A stretch of DNA of 64,000 bases from Flavobacteriales bacterium (lineage in GTDB: Bacteria; Bacteroidota; Bacteroidia; Flavobacteriales_F; PHOS-HE28). Location: positions 62,001 to 126,000 of the forward strand of contig JADKJM010000005.1 in the NCBI GenBank assembly GCA_016721005.1, read 5' to 3'. The notes beneath the pieces were generated by a model. It worked only from the letters and a program-made list of their open reading frames with translations. It had not been told where the DNA came from and ran no database searches. Positions 44,401 to 51,425 of the stretch are shown piece after piece (position 1 is the stretch's first letter; each line of letters opens with the position of its first letter). The position numbers and the translations under genes were made by a program.

Positions 44401-45905
44401 CCGGGGTATGGCGCTTCGGTACCCTCACGGCGGGCAACGGCACCGTGGCCACGGTCCAAGGCCCGCCGGAGCTCGTGCCGGGCAAATTGCAATTCTCCAG
44501 TTTCTCGTTGGTGAGCCGCGGCCAACCGCTCGCCGAAGTCCGTGCCCTCAACTACCGCTACTTCAACATCATGGACATGGTGCCGGTGGGCAGTATGCAG
44601 TTCACACCCGGCGGTGTGGACCTGTTGGTGAACTGCTCCATGGCGATCCATGGCCTGCCGCAGACCACGGGCTTCTTCAGCTTCTTCAAGGATGCCGGGA
44701 AGACCGTGAGCCGCCTGAAACCGCTCGGTGCCACGGTCACCACCGGACGCGGCAACGTGTACTTCAAGATGGATGAACGCATGGCCTCGCAGGAACTCAA
44801 GCCGGGGCAATTCACCTGCTACGGCAAGTTCCGCATCGATCCGGAGGATGGGGCTTCCGGCGATCCCGTTTATGCCTACGGCTGGCTCGATCACAAAGTA
44901 GGCAACACGTTCATGGACGTGATCCGCACGGATGATCAGCACTACAAGGGCAGCACGCGGCAGGAGATCCAATTCGGCGGTTCGCCTGACAAGAAGATGC
45001 TCGTGAACAGCGGCCGACAAACGATGGGCACGGCACAATGGGACGAGCTTGCCTTCAAGGGCAACCTGCTCAACATGGGCGGCATCGCGGACACTCCGGA
45101 GAACGAGCTCTCCTTCACAGTGAAGGGTGCCGTGGATCTGGATCAAGGCAAGCTTGCCATGAGCCAGTTGAGCACGCCTTTCGGTGACATGAACATGAGC
45201 TATGACTTCCAGAACGCAAGGCTCGTGGGCAGCATGGACCTTTCCAACAACAACTTCGGGGCGGTGAACATTGTGAGCGCGCAGCTTGGCTTGCTCGTGG
45301 ACAAGGACGGCTTCTTAGTGAGCTGCTACGATTCGCATGTGATCGTTCCGCCCGCGCCCTGGCCGTTGCAGGACCACCATCCGGCCTTCATGATCGGTGC
45401 GCACAATGCCATCCCGGACACGCTGCTCTCCAACATGATGGCCGACTTCCGCCTGAAGTCACTGCCCAGCAACATGGCCGGCCATAAGATCAGCGGGATG
45501 TACCTGCAGGATAAATTGAGCCTGATCGACTTCTCCGTGCCCAGCATCGACCTGTTGCTGCTGGGGGTGGAAGGCCATGCGAGCTGTGCCGTGGAAGGAC
45601 GTAACTGGGTGGACCTGAGCGGTGGCATGGGCCTGGGGGGCATGGCCTACGCCGATGTGGGCATGGAGTTCTGGTTGTTGAGCCCGCTCCCGAATTGCTC
45701 CAAGGTGAGCGTTTCCGCCGGTGTCGAAATGATGTTCGAGGCCGCCTACCAGAACGACGTCTTCACCATGACCGCCTGTGGTTCCGCTAAGGCCGGTGCC
45801 GAGATCTGCGGCTTCGGCGACACCGTCGGCCTTACCGTGAAAGGCTCCGTGAATTCACAAGGCAAGCTCACTTTGCAGCGCATCGACGGATCATGCGGAG
45901 ATTAA
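41346..45905 (+). CDS. Giant surface protein, C-terminal part (frame-disrupted)
   Basis: The continuation of the gene starting at 39689; the true text just before is Y-K-V-L-M-I-E-V-V, so the ATG at 41346 is probably internal. 1519 codons of repetitive, strand-rich sequence: carboxypeptidase-regulatory-like domains (VSVTQPLADATVKLRLYYDK, GRVETGTSHDPVPGARVWVE), then a long part without recognised domain, and a C-terminal beta-rich section rich in Gly and Asp. It ends with QRIDGSCGD and no T9SS domain that I can identify. The stop is 11 bp before the FN3 gene. The cell localisation is probably surface or secreted, given the signal peptide of the first part and the barrel neighbour. Confidence 0.75.
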   Translation: MIEVVSPYYCSPDLEIYAQPGDVVELPDQACYVRSYDLKLTVTQGACNYQMGGSGAPMGNVEVSVLRPTDHAPQAVPPDEGQNIDGTVTMPGLGEIPLVSRCSSKSSDGSALFNNMVFHDAYSPDEYLLKCSTDKDRGLYTYFTWSAPYPTGQSNGPNVDGDHRYLRNSGFEVLEYDVPVALVPRSPRVIGRVMVSVTQPLADATVKLRLYYDKAVGAVPPVVVGCDHNTETADFQYMEFKRTTDANGLFDFSNIVVKGSKDGMFFLGPHASIIVSKPGYRTMVRPLPSGSNETGFKPEQFNNSDPAHPKVDLKMGLQWDMTSGILLEPYGLVMGTIQDEDGKPVRCDVQVGDGPWGRSEAVMQSAAPSGNSGGQWMPSGVVQVPGSTLGSGVQQVAGPWMIQLPTGTSGGGGGQNQQPDYTQFPNGASGAGISTTVYASFSVVEQFKVPGPPGYRQIQLLPLSDQYFPLTVTRNVPVNVGTEPSDAGVFTVKEKRHRLRVELSSFAGPVVGAVVRLDDRQQTSDQAGVAYFEFLSPETEFRLKVDPPGDLMPVDRIITNPVSPDPIILKQSIENGTRLLGRVETGTSHDPVPGARVWVEIGADQYGPQMNQTTTDGNGNFVLPGVPMGPFTVHAAKSDSLVSYIGTSQAVTYGMVPGPPPDFKMIPKLPDVVLVLQRVEDLDLTTIHGFPVEVTARVKNSDGSSTISGAFVHLPGNANFHLEDPAQRITFSQIKVHPGPKNAQGVPHAVPVNDPVETDMTHVPLKLYTGLDVTLQGMPLGFFPARVQVQGTPQGGEVRGTVSSELSSFNFSYDFTGRFYLGDGPEQPLLDVFRSSTPYPQRSFNLMTLALGNMSLTWKPSNANFSLRSFPARSDREHSFVEPDVFRIATVVQVKDVPDLTPQMLELNVGDIRVTSTAIEGIQGGGAKLSFKLNNWSFTSTTPWTFSSELAAIVIPKGTLDMQLAKADMTQIMIRPNALEMNAQNLGEVRLGGVAPLIPEANVSWTFGYDPGYVYQGKTGVWRFGTLTAGNGTVATVQGPPELVPGKLQFSSFSLVSRGQPLAEVRALNYRYFNIMDMVPVGSMQFTPGGVDLLVNCSMAIHGLPQTTGFFSFFKDAGKTVSRLKPLGATVTTGRGNVYFKMDERMASQELKPGQFTCYGKFRIDPEDGASGDPVYAYGWLDHKVGNTFMDVIRTDDQHYKGSTRQEIQFGGSPDKKMLVNSGRQTMGTAQWDELAFKGNLLNMGGIADTPENELSFTVKGAVDLDQGKLAMSQLSTPFGDMNMSYDFQNARLVGSMDLSNNNFGAVNIVSAQLGLLVDKDGFLVSCYDSHVIVPPAPWPLQDHHPAFMIGAHNAIPDTLLSNMMADFRLKSLPSNMAGHKISGMYLQDKLSLIDFSVPSIDLLLLGVEGHASCAVEGRNWVDLSGGMGLGGMAYADVGMEFWLLSPLPNCSKVSVSAGVEMMFEAAYQNDVFTMTACGSAKAGAEICGFGDTVGLTVKGSVNSQGKLTLQRIDGSCGD

Positions 45906-45916
45906 TTCCAACGACC

Positions 45917-47461
45917 ATGAGAACGATCCTCCTTCCCCTCTTAGCGCTCGCGCTTCCCTGCATGGGCCAGCAAGTCGCGAAGCCCGCGCATGCAGCGGAG
46001 ACCTGTGCATTATATCCGCTTTCCGCCGCAACGGATGGCGAACGCGTCCGGGTCGCCTGGGCATCGCCCGCGTGCGAACTGGCATCGGTGCGCGTGTATC
46101 GCCGTCGGCAGCATGTGGGCACTGAAGCGGAGATCCATCCGGTCATCTTCTTCGGCACGCGGCACGACACCACGATCGTGCAGTGCTGGGACACCCTGTT
46201 CACCGAACTGGGGATCTATGAGTACCGCCTGATGCCGGTGGACTCCGCCGGTCGCGAAGGGCCATCGTCCCCCTGGACCACCGCGAACAATCTGCACGAA
46301 GAGGCCCGGCCTTGGCTGCGTTCCATCCATGCCGAGGACGTGCCCGGCGCGCGGAGCATCCGCCTGCGATGGACCTTGGAGAACCCGCAACGTGCGCGCG
46401 GCATCGCGATCCACCGAGCCGAGAAGTTCGATGGCCCGTACCTCCGCCTCGCGGATGTGGACGCTGCCGACACGGTGTACACGGATCGTGTGCAACGCGT
46501 GAAAGAGACCTACTTCTACCGTGTGGAAGTGGTCGATGTGGTGGGGCGATCCACTGTGAGCATGCCCGTGCAAGGCTTGAGCAATACCGTACCGCCGGCA
46601 GCACCGCCCAGCGGCGTGTTCGCCAAAGCCGGGTCGAACGGTGTGACGCTTTCTTGGCCCCATAGCGGTCCGGATATCGCGCACTACCAAGTGGAGCGTG
46701 GAGCACCGAAGGATGAGAAGTACCTGCTCGTCGCCGATGGGATCCGTGCATCGTCCGCAGGACCCGTGCAGTGGACGGACAGTTCCGCGACCGATCGCGG
46801 CGTGATGAGCTATCGTGTGCGGGCCGTGGGCATCGGCGGAACGATCAGCGAGCCTTCGGAGAACGTCACGATCCAAGCGGTCGATGGCCGCACACCGACC
46901 ACGCCCACGGACCTTGCCGTGCGTTGGTCGGGTGATACGGTCATGATCAGCTGGCGCGATCCATGGGCCGGGGCGCCTGGCGCTTTCCAGGCGAATGTGG
47001 AGCGCGCTGATGCGGGGAGCACCGAGTTCAAAGCGGTGAATACGCAGCCATTGGAGCCGGGCATCACGGTGTTCAAGGACCCGACCGCAACGGCGAACAG
47101 GTCCTACACTTATCGCGTGGTAGGCGTGTCGTTCACCGGTACACGGGGTGTTCCGTCCGCGTCCGTCGTTCTGGTGGGCGATGATCCGGCCGCCCAAGTG
47201 CCGCGCATGATGATGGCGCATCGCACAGCGAAAGGCATCGCATTGGAATGGGCCGCCCGGGAACGCCATGGCAAAGGCTTCAACCTGTACCGCGCCGTGG
47301 GTAACGGAGAACCCAAGCTCTTGAAATCCTTGCCGATCGATGCATCGGGGTACACCGACGGATCGACCGCTGCGGGTGCCCTGCACTTGTACGTGCTGCG
47401 CTTGGTGCTTCCCGACGGCACAGAGAGCGGAGCGAGTGAGCCGGTGAGCATGCGGTGGTGA
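45917..47461 (+). CDS. Secreted protein with fibronectin type III repeats
   Basis: The protein has 514 residues from the ATG at 45917 (MRTILLPLLALALPCMGQ). Four FN3-type modules can be followed through the W-xx-P-x and Y-x-Y-R patterns: LYPLSAATDGERVRVAWASP, SIRLRWTLENPQRARGIAIH, NGVTLSWPHSGPDIAHYQVE, and SGDTVMISWRDPWAGAPGAF, each ending in YxYRVxxV (YEYRLMPVD, TYFYRVEVV, MSYRVRAVG, SYTYRVVGV). It is the last gene of the barrel/giant operon. Binding or display of surface partners is plausible. Confidence 0.82.
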   Translation: MRTILLPLLALALPCMGQQVAKPAHAAETCALYPLSAATDGERVRVAWASPACELASVRVYRRRQHVGTEAEIHPVIFFGTRHDTTIVQCWDTLFTELGIYEYRLMPVDSAGREGPSSPWTTANNLHEEARPWLRSIHAEDVPGARSIRLRWTLENPQRARGIAIHRAEKFDGPYLRLADVDAADTVYTDRVQRVKETYFYRVEVVDVVGRSTVSMPVQGLSNTVPPAAPPSGVFAKAGSNGVTLSWPHSGPDIAHYQVERGAPKDEKYLLVADGIRASSAGPVQWTDSSATDRGVMSYRVRAVGIGGTISEPSENVTIQAVDGRTPTTPTDLAVRWSGDTVMISWRDPWAGAPGAFQANVERADAGSTEFKAVNTQPLEPGITVFKDPTATANRSYTYRVVGVSFTGTRGVPSASVVLVGDDPAAQVPRMMMAHRTAKGIALEWAARERHGKGFNLYRAVGNGEPKLLKSLPIDASGYTDGSTAAGALHLYVLRLVLPDGTESGASEPVSMRW

Positions 47462-47628
47462 GGTGAAGGTTCCGGGAAAGCCGGGCCGCCGCAGACCATA
47501 GGTGGATCGCCAACGCGTTCTCCCCGACCCGGCGAGTTCGAGGGGTCCTTCAACGGGGGTGGCCTTGGGCCGATATGGTTCCGGTCGGAATATTTTCGGG
47601 GAATTGAAGGTCGGATGCTGCCAACCGC

Positions 47629-47636
47629 TAGCTTTC
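47629..47636 (+). promoter_or_regulatory. -7-like box TAGCTTTC before the lipoprotein gene
   Basis: TAGCTTTC stands 16 nt before the ATG at 47653. A TTG at 47604-47606 lies 22 nt upstream, slightly longer than the usual 19-21. The remaining bases between 47462 and 47652 hold no gene. Confidence 0.35.
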
Positions 47637-47652
47637 GGGAAAGCCCCAGACC

Positions 47653-48267
47653 ATGAACCACGGGATCCGATCGCTTGCGCTATTGATGCCACTTGGCGTC
47701 GCCTTGCTGAACTCAGGTTGCACCAACCCACCAAAGAGCCTCGGCGGTGAAGTCGGCTTCGTGGATGGCTACCTCGATGCCACGAAGCTGAACGGCTTGA
47801 TGAGCGATCCGTCCTGTGCGTACATCCGGTTCTACAACGCGCGTCGCACTTCCGGCGATACCCAAGGCACCGTGATCGCCATCGCGACCAAGAGCAGCGG
47901 TGAAGAGATCTACAACGGCACCACCTTGAAGTACAAGATGTATGATCGGATAAGCAAAGGAACCACGCTCGTGGTGGATCTCACGCGGGCTGAGGCGATC
48001 ACGCGGATCGGGTATGTGAAGGCTGCCAACGAAAAGAGCTACGCGGCGAATTTCACCCGCGCCGACGTAGCGAACTTGATCACCTCCGCCGGTTGTAATG
48101 GCGTAAAGCTCACTCCCGAGCGGTTGGCCACCTATTCCATGCGCATGGCACCGGTCAAACTTGCGGGGACGAGCGGGACGGTGAACCCTGCTCCACCGTC
48201 CATCGTGTGTACCGAGCCCTGCCCCACGTTCTGTGGCGGTACTCCGTCCTACTACATCAACCGCTAG
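47653..48267 (+). CDS. Lipoprotein of unknown function
   Basis: The protein has 204 residues with a lipobox L-N-S-G-C after MNHGIRSLALLMPLGVALLN. The mature part is strand-rich with paired cysteines (SDPSCAYIRFYNARR, ITSAGCNGVKL, VCTEPCPTFCGG), which suggests an extracytoplasmic disulfide-bonded domain. No known family. It is flanked by its own possible promoter and ends 62 bp before the operator at 48318-48337. Confidence 0.7.
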   Translation: MNHGIRSLALLMPLGVALLNSGCTNPPKSLGGEVGFVDGYLDATKLNGLMSDPSCAYIRFYNARRTSGDTQGTVIAIATKSSGEEIYNGTTLKYKMYDRISKGTTLVVDLTRAEAITRIGYVKAANEKSYAANFTRADVANLITSAGCNGVKLTPERLATYSMRMAPVKLAGTSGTVNPAPPSIVCTEPCPTFCGGTPSYYINR

Positions 48268-48317
48268 CGGCTCCGACGCGCAGACGGTGCGCACAATTCA
48301 ATAGGGTTGAACTGAAT

Positions 48318-48337
48318 GTTTCAATACTATTTGGAAC
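48318..48337 (+). promoter_or_regulatory. Operator-like site over the gbsR/marR promoter
   Basis: GTTTCAATACTATTTGGAAC: an imperfect dyad GTTTC-N10-GGAAC that covers the -33 TTTG (48330-48333). It is 15/20 identical to the site at 48923-48942, which stands upstream of the next gene. Confidence 0.6.
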
Positions 48338-48360
48338 TTTAAGTATTCTGTCTACATTTG
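48330..48360 (+). promoter_or_regulatory. Promoter of the GbsR/MarR-like gene
   Basis: TTTG at 48330-48333 and TACATTTG at 48353-48360 with 19 nt between, a full match to the Bacteroidota -33/-7 promoter. The start codon is at 48373, so the leader is about 5-6 nt. Confidence 0.75.
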
Positions 48361-48372
48361 AGGCGTTCAACC

Positions 48373-48900
48373 ATGGCAACCACCCCTACCGCGATGAATG
48401 CGGAACTGAAGGAAGCCCGCGCCAAGTTCATTGAAGCGTGGGGCGCTTTCGGTAGCGCGTGGGGGATCAATCGGAGCATGGCCCAAGTGCATGCGCTCCT
48501 GCTCATCAGCCACGAACCTCTATGCACGGAGGATGCAATGGAGGAGTTGAACATCAGCCGGGGCAACGCGAACATGAACCTGCGCGCGCTGATCGATTGG
48601 AGCTTGGTGCGGCGCGTGTTGAAGACCGGTGAGCGACGTGAATTCTTCGAAGCCGAGAAGGATGTCTGGAAGGTGGCCACCCACATCACACGCGAGCGAA
48701 AGAAGAGAGAGTTGGAGCCTTTGGTCCGCTTGCTGGATGAATTGGAGGATGTTCCAGGTACCAGCCCGGAAGCAAAGAGTTTCCGGAAGATGACGCATGA
48801 TCTGCACGACCTCACCACCCGCTTGGACACGTTGCTTGATCACAGTACGCGCCGCGATGTGCAGTGGTTCGTGAAGGCGGCAAGTACGCTGCTGAAATGA
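48373..48900 (+). CDS. GbsR/MarR family transcriptional regulator
   Basis: The protein has 175 residues. The ATG at 48373 is chosen because a TTG five codons upstream (48358) lies inside the -7 box. The opening MATTPTAMNAELKEARAKFI and INRSMAQVHALLLISHEPLC match the GbsR/MarR-like family of Bacteroidota. The wing-helix region is CTEDAMEELNISRGNANMNL (recognition helix) and DWSLVRRVLKTGERREFFEA (wing). Autoregulation is suggested by the site at 48318-48337, and control of the next gene by the related site at 48923-48942. Confidence 0.88.
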   Translation: MATTPTAMNAELKEARAKFIEAWGAFGSAWGINRSMAQVHALLLISHEPLCTEDAMEELNISRGNANMNLRALIDWSLVRRVLKTGERREFFEAEKDVWKVATHITRERKKRELEPLVRLLDELEDVPGTSPEAKSFRKMTHDLHDLTTRLDTLLDHSTRRDVQWFVKAASTLLK

Positions 48901-48922
48901 CGACCCTTTTTTTCGATACTAT

Positions 48923-48942
48923 GTTTCACTACTTCCTGAAAC
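48923..48942 (+). promoter_or_regulatory. Operator-like site upstream of the epimerase gene
   Basis: GTTTCACTACTTCCTGAAAC, an exact GTTTC-N10-GAAAC dyad 16 nt before the ATG at 48959. It shares 15 of 20 positions with the site at 48318. Probable binding site of the regulator encoded just upstream. Confidence 0.6.
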
Positions 48943-48958
48943 TACAACCCGCTTATCG

Positions 48959-49891
48959 ATGCCCCGCAAAGTGATCCTGGCCGGAGGTACCGGCACCATG
49001 GGGGTGATCCTCCAACAACACTTCGCAACACACGGTGATGAGGTGATCGTGCTGACACGCAGGCAGGATCACTACGGTCGAGGAGTTCGTTCCGTGAACT
49101 GGGATGCTCGCTCGGAGGGTCCATGGACGAAAGAACTCGACGACGCGGATGTGGTGATCAACCTCGTTGGTCACAGTGTGGATTGTCGCTACACGGCGAA
49201 GAACAAAGCCTTGATCCTGAACAGCCGCGTCCTGGCCACGCGTGCATTGGGGAACGCCCTATCAAAGTGTGCGAAGCCTCCTGCGCTATGGATCAACATG
49301 AGCAGTGCGACAGTCTATCGCCACGCCGAGGATCGCGCAATGGATGAGCAGACCGGTGAGTCGGGTAACGACTTCAGTCCCCAGGTAGTGCTAACGTGGG
49401 AAAAGGAATTCTTCTCGCACCAGCGCGCCGATATGCGGCAAGTGGCTGTGCGTTGCGCAATGGTGTTCAGCAATGGTGGTGGTGCATTCCCGCGCTTCGC
49501 GCAACTCACGCGCGTTGGTCTGGGCGGTCATCACGGAAGCGGGAAGCAATTCGTGAGTTGGGTGCATGAAACGGATGTCGCCCAGTTCTTCCAATGGCTC
49601 ATCGACACACCAAACGCGGAAGGCATCATCAACCTCGCCGCACCAAACCCATTGCCGGAGGCGCAATTGATGACCGCCCTTCGTGAACGCATCCAACCGT
49701 TGTTCCTCATCAACACACCTGAGTGGCTTCTACAAATGGGAGCCTTCGTGCTACGAACAGAAACAGAATTGGTCCTGAAGAGCCGTCGCGTCATCCCGAC
49801 ACGCGCGTTGCAACTGGGCTTCACCTTTCAACATCCGACCATTCACACCGCACTGGACGCCTTATGCGAAGCGTCAGCACAAAACAGCTGA
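48959..49891 (+). CDS. TIGR01777 family (NAD-dependent) epimerase/reductase
   Basis: The protein has 310 residues. N-terminal Rossmann start VILAGGTGTMGVILQQHFA with GxxGxxG, then VINLVGHSVDCRYTAKNKAL, SATVYRHAEDRAMDEQTGES, and GHHGSGKQFVSWVHETDVAQ. These match the SDR-a-like TIGR01777 family (YfcH-like). Substrate unknown. It ends 5 bp before the next membrane protein gene and is preceded by the putative operator, so the two genes may be one regulated transcript. Confidence 0.88.
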   Translation: MPRKVILAGGTGTMGVILQQHFATHGDEVIVLTRRQDHYGRGVRSVNWDARSEGPWTKELDDADVVINLVGHSVDCRYTAKNKALILNSRVLATRALGNALSKCAKPPALWINMSSATVYRHAEDRAMDEQTGESGNDFSPQVVLTWEKEFFSHQRADMRQVAVRCAMVFSNGGGAFPRFAQLTRVGLGGHHGSGKQFVSWVHETDVAQFFQWLIDTPNAEGIINLAAPNPLPEAQLMTALRERIQPLFLINTPEWLLQMGAFVLRTETELVLKSRRVIPTRALQLGFTFQHPTIHTALDALCEASAQNS

Positions 49892-49896
49892 TCACC

Positions 49897-50295
49897 ATGA
49901 ATGGCCTGACCCCTCTTTTGCACTGTGACGGACGCACGGACCGACTCACCTACCAACGCAACCTAGCCGCCTTGATCGCCGCAAAGCTTATTGCCGACAG
50001 CATCACCTTGGCGGTGGCCATACCTCAACCTGATATCGGCTTGATCGCCTACGGTTGGTTGAACCCCTTTACGCTGATCGAGCCGTGGCTCAACGGCGAT
50101 CTCTCATCGGCGATCTGCGCCAGTACCTTCCTTTTCTTCACGGCGCTTGTTTGGAACAGCGTTCATCGCGCACGGGACGCAGGATGGAACCATTGGATCG
50201 GACTTCTCACAGCCGTGCCCTTCGCCAATGTTCCGGCCACGTTCCTCTTGAGCTTCGCACCGCGACGCAAGCACACCGTGTGGGATCTGGTCTAG
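49897..50295 (+). CDS. DUF805-like membrane protein
   Basis: The protein has 132 residues from the ATG at 49897 (MNGLTPLLHCDGRTDRLTYQ); the frame is open upstream, but a start there would overlap the epimerase. Three hydrophobic segments: NLAALIAAKLIADSITLAVA, LSSAICASTFLFFTALVWN, and WIGLLTAVPFANVPATFLLS. The motif SVHRARDAGWNHWIGLL matches the RxRDxGxxxW signature of DUF805. Function unknown. The stop codon is 1 bp before the convergent efflux operon. Confidence 0.75.
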   Translation: MNGLTPLLHCDGRTDRLTYQRNLAALIAAKLIADSITLAVAIPQPDIGLIAYGWLNPFTLIEPWLNGDLSSAICASTFLFFTALVWNSVHRARDAGWNHWIGLLTAVPFANVPATFLLSFAPRRKHTVWDLV

Positions 50296-50296
50296 G

Positions 50297-51421
50297 TCAA
50301 TCCCCTCCCATTTCGTGCTCCTTCTTCTCCTCCTCCTTCTTCGCGCCCTTCAGTTCTGCTGCGGCATCGATCCCTGAGAGCACTTCGATGTTGAGCCCAT
50401 CGCTGAGCCCGGTCTTGATGTAGGTACGCTTGTACGTTGCGCGATCGCCGGGCTGCTTCAATTGCACGAAGGCGCTATCGCCCTTCGCGTTGAACTCCAC
50501 CACGCTTTCGGGTACGGTGAGCACACTGTCACGACGATCAAGCTCGATGTCCGCATTGCCACTGTAGCCGCTGCGCAGATGTTGGCCTTCCTTCACTTTC
50601 ACCGCCGCGCGGATCTCGAACTGGATGGCACCATTCTCCTCCACACCTTTCGGAGCTATGTACTCCAGGTCCGCATCCCACTTGGCATCCTCGATCGCAC
50701 CCACGGTAAGCACCACGGGCATTCCCAGCCTCACCTTGCCCACTTCGCTCTCATCCACTTTGCCTTGGAAGATCAGGTCGGTCATGTCGGCGATGGCCGC
50801 TATGGTCGTGCCTTCGTTGAAGTTGTTGCGCTCGATCACGCTGTTCCCCTCCTTCACCGGTACGTCGAGCACCATGCCGTCTATCGTGCTGCGCACCACC
50901 GTGTTGCCCGCACTGCTGCGACTGATCCCATCGCGCACCACTTGCAGCGCCTCCCTCGCGGCATCCAGTTCCTGCATCGCGTTGCGCAACGCGATGTCAT
51001 AGGTCTGCATCTCCGCGGCAGCGATCACGCCCTTGTCCAACAGCGGCTTGTTCCGATCGAAATTCATCTGTGCGTTCTGCACCGCGATCTCCGCATTCTT
51101 CACGCGGTTCTCCGAATTGCTCAACGAGAGCATGTCCGGCACGATCTGGATCTTGGCCAAGGCCTGGTCCTTCTTCACGATGTCACCTGCCTCCACGTAC
51201 AGTTCGCGGATGATGCCGCTCACGACGGGCTTGATCAGGATCTCCTTGCGCGGAACGATCTTGCCGTTGGCCACGGTCTTCTTGATGATGTTGTTCTTCG
51301 TCGGCTTCTCCGTCTTGAACTCATCCGCCGGTGGATTGCTCTTGGCATAGAGGAACCACATGGTCCAGAAGAATAGAACGACGAGGCCGATGAGAAGGAG
51401 GTACTTGAAGAACTTTTTCAT
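50297..51421 (-). CDS. HlyD/MacA-like periplasmic adaptor
   Basis: The protein has 374 residues. N-terminal TM helix (YLLLIGLVVLFFWTMWFLYA), then NGKIVPRKEILIKPVVSGIIRELY of the lipoyl domain, an alpha-helical hairpin (SLSNSENRVKNAEIAVQNAQ), and beta-barrel sections (RSTIDGMVLDVPVKEGNSVI). The C-terminal tail KKEEEKKEHEMGGD is charged. It forms the periplasmic tube linking the MacB-like permeases to an outer-membrane channel; that channel is not in the window. Last gene of the operon; 4 bp from the first permease. Confidence 0.9.
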   Translation of the reverse strand: MKKFFKYLLLIGLVVLFFWTMWFLYAKSNPPADEFKTEKPTKNNIIKKTVANGKIVPRKEILIKPVVSGIIRELYVEAGDIVKKDQALAKIQIVPDMLSLSNSENRVKNAEIAVQNAQMNFDRNKPLLDKGVIAAAEMQTYDIALRNAMQELDAAREALQVVRDGISRSSAGNTVVRSTIDGMVLDVPVKEGNSVIERNNFNEGTTIAAIADMTDLIFQGKVDESEVGKVRLGMPVVLTVGAIEDAKWDADLEYIAPKGVEENGAIQFEIRAAVKVKEGQHLRSGYSGNADIELDRRDSVLTVPESVVEFNAKGDSAFVQLKQPGDRATYKRTYIKTGLSDGLNIEVLSGIDAAAELKGAKKEEEKKEHEMGGD

Positions 51422-51425
51422 GGGT

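Noticed and set aside
43485..45146. Minus-strand ORF of 553 codons in the giant gene
   Set aside because: Shadow of a strongly coding plus-strand frame; composition typical of an antisense reading.
46010..47734. Minus-strand ORF of 574 codons opposite the FN3 protein
   Set aside because: FN3 repeats on the plus strand are clear; the antisense frame also overlaps the next gene.
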